Source: Nocardia cyriacigeorgica | GTDB lineage: Bacteria > Actinomycetota > Actinomycetes > Mycobacteriales > Mycobacteriaceae | Reading direction: 5' to 3' | DNA: 64,000 nucleotides | NCBI RefSeq assembly: GCF_010858045.1 | Contig: NZ_JAAGVC010000004.1 | Span: forward strand, 231,836-295,835 | Shown: positions 60,978 to 64,000 of the stretch, piece by piece | Layout of the letters: each line of letters starts with the position of its first letter | How positions within the stretch are numbered: position 1 is the first letter of the stretch | The notes under the pieces: generated by a model | Told to the model about the DNA's origin: nothing | Seen by the model: only the letters and a program-made list of their open reading frames with translations | Databases searched by the model: none | Made by a program: the position numbers and the translations under genes

Positions 60978-61345
60978 GCGGTGAAGTCCTCGCCCATGAT
61001 CGGGCGGATCTCGATCGGCTCACCGAGCGCTTCGACGATGCGGGCGGTGATCTCCACGGCCCGTTCATGTCCGGCCACGTCGATCACGGCGAAGCTGGCC
61101 AGCACCTCCTTCAACTCCGCGAACGGCCCGTCGGTGGCGACCACGCCATCGGCGGTCTTGCGAACCGTGGTGCTGACCGCCGGGTGGCCGAGGCCCTCCG
61201 TACTGACCAGCTCGCCGGAGGCGAACAGCTCCTTCTCCAGCTGCTGGTAGGTGGCGAACGCGGCCAGGGCCTCCTCCGAGGCGGTGTCGGCGGTCGCGGC
61301 GTCCCATGCGGCGGCCGGGGTGTAGCCGAGCAGCAGATATTTCAC
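60974..61345 (-). CDS. YCII-related DGPF-domain protein, ECF42 partner
   Basis: 123 aa. MKYLLLGY start and the signature TDGPFAELKEVLASFAVIDV, then REIRP-like IEIRPIMGEDF. The YCII fold is a small alpha-beta dimer. DGPF proteins are always linked with ECF42 sigma factors. Expressed from a strong ECF-type promoter 70 bp upstream and cotranscribed with the sigma gene. Confidence 0.93.
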   Translation of the reverse strand: MKYLLLGYTPAAAWDAATADTASEEALAAFATYQQLEKELFASGELVSTEGLGHPAVSTTVRKTADGVVATDGPFAELKEVLASFAVIDVAGHERAVEITARIVEALGEPIEIRPIMGEDFTA

Positions 61346-61414
61346 GGGGTCCTCCGATGTGGTGGGTTCTCGTCACGGTAGCCGGTCCGCGACCGCGATC
61401 TGGGTCCGTTGCCA

Positions 61415-61442
61415 CCTCGGAGCCGCGGCCCGAACCTCGACA
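61415..61442 (-). promoter_or_regulatory. ECF42-type promoter of the DGPF-sigma operon
   Basis: On the minus strand: TGTCGA (61442-61437), 17-bp spacer, CGAGG (61419-61415). It matches the ECF42 -35 TGTCGA and a CGA-type -10, which implies positive autoregulation. Confidence 0.75.
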
Positions 61443-61450
61443 CGGTCGCC

Positions 61451-61468
61451 CTGTGATCCAGATCACAG
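61451..61468. promoter_or_regulatory. Crp-type palindrome
   Basis: CTGTGATCCAGATCACAG, an 18-bp perfect palindrome apart from the two central bases and a full match to TGTGAnnnnnnTCACA, the cAMP-receptor-protein consensus in mycobacteria and E. coli. It lies exactly midway between the two divergent ECF promoters. Confidence 0.8.
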
Positions 61469-61476
61469 TCAGGTGA

Positions 61477-61504
61477 TGTCGAGGACGGTCTGCCTGCACC
61501 GAGG
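61477..61504 (+). promoter_or_regulatory. ECF42-type promoter of the DUF1579-like gene
   Basis: TGTCGA (61477-61482), 17-bp spacer, CGAGG (61500-61504): the same elements and spacing as the divergent promoter. The gene starts 36 bp after the -10. Confidence 0.78.
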
Positions 61505-61539
61505 TACCAGCGAACGACCCACACAGAAGGAGTACGACA

Positions 61540-61968
61540 ATGAACGACACCCAGCAGCAGCCCACCCCCGAGCTCCAGGCCCTTGACCGCCTCGTCGGCA
61601 CCTGGAAAGTCAGCGGCGGCGCCGAAGGAACCGTGCGCTACGAATGGATGCCCGGCCGGTTCTTCCTGCTCCAGCACGTCGACCTCACCCAGTACGGCGA
61701 ACCCGTCACCGGTTTGGAGGTGATCGGCAACCTGCACCCGTTCGGCGAACCCACCGGCCCCGACGTGGTCTCCCGGTACTACGACTCGGTCGGCAACACC
61801 TTCGACTACGTCTACGAACTCGACGGTGACACCCTCACCATCTGGGGCGGCGCCAAAGGCAGCCCCGCCTACTACCGTGGCACCTTCGATGCCGAAGGCA
61901 CCACGGTCACCGGCGAATGGGTCTACCCGGGCGGCGGGGGATACGCCTCGACCATGACCCGGATGTGA
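61540..61968 (+). CDS. DUF1579-like protein, probable ECF42 target
   Basis: 142 aa. ELQALDRLVGTWKVSGGAEG, YEWMPGRFFLLQHVDL and RYYDSVGNTFDYVYELDGDTL with a TMTRM end suggest a lipocalin-like beta barrel of the DUF1579 type. Cytoplasmic. AAGGAG lies upstream of ATG 61540. It is driven by the ECF-type promoter, divergent from the sigma operon, so it is the most likely regulon member. Confidence 0.85.
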   Translation: MNDTQQQPTPELQALDRLVGTWKVSGGAEGTVRYEWMPGRFFLLQHVDLTQYGEPVTGLEVIGNLHPFGEPTGPDVVSRYYDSVGNTFDYVYELDGDTLTIWGGAKGSPAYYRGTFDAEGTTVTGEWVYPGGGGYASTMTRM

Positions 61969-62025
61969 TCCTGCTGCCCGAGTCGGTCACCGCCGGCTCG
62001 GGCACGGCCGGATTGTGGATGCCCG

Positions 62026-62637
62026 TTACGAGGGCTGCTGGCAATCCAGCCACTTACCGTCTTCTTTGGCGTAAGCGTTGGTTTCGGTCTTGGTCTCCGA
62101 CTCCGCGCCTTCGTTCTTCCACGTGGAGGTGATGTCGGCGGTGGCGGTATCCCCGGTTACCTTGATGTTGTCGACTTTGTCGACAGTGACCGTGGTGGTT
62201 TCGCGCATGATGGCCAGATTCGCGGCCTTGTAGGCCGGTTCGTCGTAGCGGATGAACGCGTCGACCAGGTTATTGATGCTCTCATCGGAGGCCGCCGGGT
62301 ATTCCGCCTTCAGAGCGGCGGCGAGCTGATCGGCAGGCTTGGCGGCGAACTCCTCGGCCGTTCCCGCCGAGCTGAGCGGCGGGAACATGGTGTCCGGCAG
62401 GTTCTTGACCTGGTCGCGGTACTTGGTGCAGGTGAGTTCGGCCATCCGGTCGAAATCGAAGGTCGCCATCGCGGGCTCCTGCTGCGCGATGAGGTCGCGG
62501 ATCTGCTGCGCATCGCCGCCCTCGGCGGCGGCCGGAGCCGACACGGACGTCGAAGCCGCGGTCGTCGACTCCTCCGAGCTGCAGCCCACCGCCGCTACCG
62601 CGACGAACGCCAGCCCTACTGCAAGTGTGCGCTTCAC
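62026..62637 (-). CDS. Lipoprotein with Rv0361/low-molecular DUF4878-like domain
   Basis: 203 aa from the GTG at 62637, chosen because AGGAAG sits 7-12 bases upstream; an ATG at 62658 is the alternative. Lipobox VAAVGC. The mature part is a cystatin/NTF2-like alpha-beta fold (YRDQVKNLPDTMFPP ... VDKVDNIKVTGDTATADITSTW ... KEDGKWLDCQ) as seen in many mycobacterial lipoproteins. The domain name is a guess from the pattern. Function unknown. Confidence 0.78.
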   Translation of the reverse strand: MKRTLAVGLAFVAVAAVGCSSEESTTAASTSVSAPAAAEGGDAQQIRDLIAQQEPAMATFDFDRMAELTCTKYRDQVKNLPDTMFPPLSSAGTAEEFAAKPADQLAAALKAEYPAASDESINNLVDAFIRYDEPAYKAANLAIMRETTTVTVDKVDNIKVTGDTATADITSTWKNEGAESETKTETNAYAKEDGKWLDCQQPS

Positions 62638-62830
62638 TGAAGTCTTCCTGTCAATCATCGACGACAGCCACACGAACGTTCCAGGGAAAGGACCGTTCCG
62701 GCGCACCGTCTGCTGAACGAGCGAAGATTAGCCCAGGCGCAGGTGGTTCGCTCAACCGAAATACCCAGGGCCGGAGGGTTCCCATGCAGGTCATGCGGGG
62801 TAGCTATGGTAACCGAAGCCGGGCGGCCGG

Positions 62831-63595
62831 CTACCAGACCGGTTCCTGGGCATCCTCACGTAGCCGCTTACGGGCGCGCACGATCCAGTTGGTGAACATC
62901 TCGGTGAACATCTGCGGGGCGGCCGGGCGGACGTTCAACTGTTCGCGGTTGCGCTGTTCCAGGTAGCGGCCGTCGCCGGTGAGGTCGAACCACTGGAAGG
63001 CGTACCAGGGGTCCGGGCGGGCGTGCAGTGGGCCGACGAGAAGTCCGGCATTGCCGCCGCCGTCGGCGGGTCGCAGCGCCAGCCGCTGATACTCCTCCCG
63101 GGGCGTGCGGTGCGCGAAACTGCGCTGCTCGCTGCGCTGTTCGAGATCCGCGAGATGGAAGGTGGCCGCGGGGCGGGTGCCCGGCGCGCAGGCGGGCAAA
63201 GCCGCGGTCAGGCGATTCGGCAGTTGTTCGGGGCGGAACAGGCGGCAGGTGATGGGGCCGTCGACTCCGTCGATCGCCGTTTGTGACAAGGTGACCGCCT
63301 GATAGGTGGTACTTGCCCCGACAACGCGATACTCGCCCTCCCGGCCGCGTTTGGTTTTCGTTGTGCCGCCGAGGATTTCGATACGGAAATCGGATTCGGC
63401 GAGCGTGTGGAAGGCGAGCTGGATGCGTTCGAGTTCGTCGCCGTCGTAGCCCGTGCGCACCTTCTCGCGGTGTGCCGCGACTTCACCGAGGAAACGGAAG
63501 CGGCTGACATACCGCAGCGGGCGTGGGAAGCGGTCGTGCGCGTCGCTGTACCACAGGGCCGCGAAATCATCGGGGTCCCATCGCCATTCGCTCAC
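62831..63595 (-). CDS. espG: ESX secretion-associated chaperone EspG
   Basis: 254 aa. EWRWDPDDFAALWYSDAHDRFPRPLRYV at the N-terminus (shown in part) and LEQRNREQLNVRPAAPQMFTEMF near the end match EspG, the cytoplasmic chaperone that binds PE/PPE pairs for type VII secretion. GTG start overlaps the PPE-like gene stop (GTGA), which is the usual order. Which ESX system cannot be told from here. Confidence 0.85.
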   Translation of the reverse strand: MSEWRWDPDDFAALWYSDAHDRFPRPLRYVSRFRFLGEVAAHREKVRTGYDGDELERIQLAFHTLAESDFRIEILGGTTKTKRGREGEYRVVGASTTYQAVTLSQTAIDGVDGPITCRLFRPEQLPNRLTAALPACAPGTRPAATFHLADLEQRSEQRSFAHRTPREEYQRLALRPADGGGNAGLLVGPLHARPDPWYAFQWFDLTGDGRYLEQRNREQLNVRPAAPQMFTEMFTNWIVRARKRLREDAQEPVW

Positions 63596-64000
63596 CGCCG
63601 ATCCTCCCCCTCCTGCGGTGCGGTGGGCTCGGCCGCCGGGATATCGCCGCCGATCACGCCGCCGGGAACGGTCTTGGGGACTTCGCCGAGCAGTTCGTCG
63701 GTGTTCTCGGCGGTGATCAGGTACTCCGGCGTCTTGTGCTCGTCCTCATCGGAGTTGCCGCCCCGGCCCGCACCGGCACCCATGCCGCCCATCGGCATAC
63801 CCATCAAGCCGCGACCAGCGGCCGCCGACCTGGCAGCATTGGCCGCGGCCGCCGGACCTGCCGCAGCACCCGATCCGCCCGGCCCACCCGGAATGCTGCG
63901 CCCGGCGCCGGGCTTCTCGCTGCCGGAACCCGAGCCACCGGAACCGGAGCCGCCCCCGGACCCCGCGCCGCCCGCACGCCCCGGGAGGAGTATCAGCGGC
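63592..64000 (-). CDS. C-terminal part of a PPE-like ESX protein (partial)
   Basis: The frame is open to the edge of the window (136 codons present). Gly/Ser/Ala/Met low-complexity, with GMPMGGMGAGAGRGG and the ending KTPEYLITAENTDELLGEVP...GVIGGD, typical of PPE proteins in Nocardia/Rhodococcus-type ESX loci. The PPE domain itself lies outside the window. The stop overlaps the espG start, consistent with a substrate-chaperone pair. Confidence 0.75.
   Translation of the reverse strand, partial: PLILLPGRAGGAGSGGGSGSGGSGSGSEKPGAGRSIPGGPGGSGAAAGPAAAANAARSAAAGRGLMGMPMGGMGAGAGRGGNSDEDEHKTPEYLITAENTDELLGEVPKTVPGGVIGGDIPAAEPTAPQEGEDRR

Overview
The window is high-GC actinobacterial DNA that reads as a Nocardia-like mycolic-acid bacterium (order Mycobacteriales). 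The best evidence is gene order. prs-glmU-tRNA(Gln)-TetR-mfd-mazG and lpqU-eno-ftsB/divIC-DUF501-ppx follow the Mycobacterium tuberculosis Rv1017c-Rv1026 block, and fadA3-GDSL-cbs follows Rv1074c-Rv1077. An MMPL transporter, many lipoproteins and an ESX EspG/PPE pair fit the same group. Genus and species cannot be proven from the sequence alone.

Layout. 1-10.5 kb: the end of an EgtD-like methyltransferase, a repetitive DUF4190-type membrane protein, then prs/glmU (PRPP and UDP-GlcNAc supply), tRNA-Gln, two TetR regulators (the second carries an N-terminal frameshift), the transcription-repair coupling factor mfd, and mazG. 10.7-26.4 kb: an insertion relative to the M. tuberculosis order, placed between mazG and lpqU. 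It holds an MMPL transporter, TerD, a PPOX-type protein, and an iron-box-marked block. That block contains a flavodoxin, a MATE exporter, sbnA- and sbnB-type L-2,3-diaminopropionate enzymes, a Y4yA-like PLP decarboxylase homologue, a clavaminate-synthase-like Fe(II)/2-oxoglutarate oxygenase, and a divergent peptide/metallophore-type ABC importer. In the importer the second permease and both ATPases are one polypeptide. 27-31.8 kb: the conserved lpqU-eno-ftsB-DUF501-ppx block.

31.8-50.6 kb is accessory: secreted proteins, POT peptide and APC amino-acid transporters, a tRNA-Leu(UAA) with a short variable arm, an acyl-CoA dehydrogenase/SDR operon behind a perfect KstR-type palindrome, a YeiB-like membrane protein, a MarR/TIGR03086 divergent pair, DUF305 and DUF6153-like genes, a MocR regulator head-to-head with an EamA transporter, and an RlmG/RsmC-type methyltransferase. 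50.7-57 kb: the fadA3-GDSL-cbs core block, an MscS-related membrane protein and a DUF6401-like protein. 57-64 kb: secreted or anchored hypothetical proteins, a DUF397 remnant, an ECF42-type sigma factor with its DGPF partner and a divergent target, a lipoprotein, and the start of an ESX locus (espG and the 3' end of a PPE-like gene) running off the right edge.

The most interesting system is the iron-boxed diaminopropionate/oxygenase/exporter/importer island at about 14.3-26.4 kb. It looks like a small-molecule metallophore make-export-import unit that lacks any recognisable synthetase. Second is the ECF42 control region at 61.4-61.5 kb, where two identical divergent promoters lie exactly symmetrically around a perfect Crp-type palindrome.
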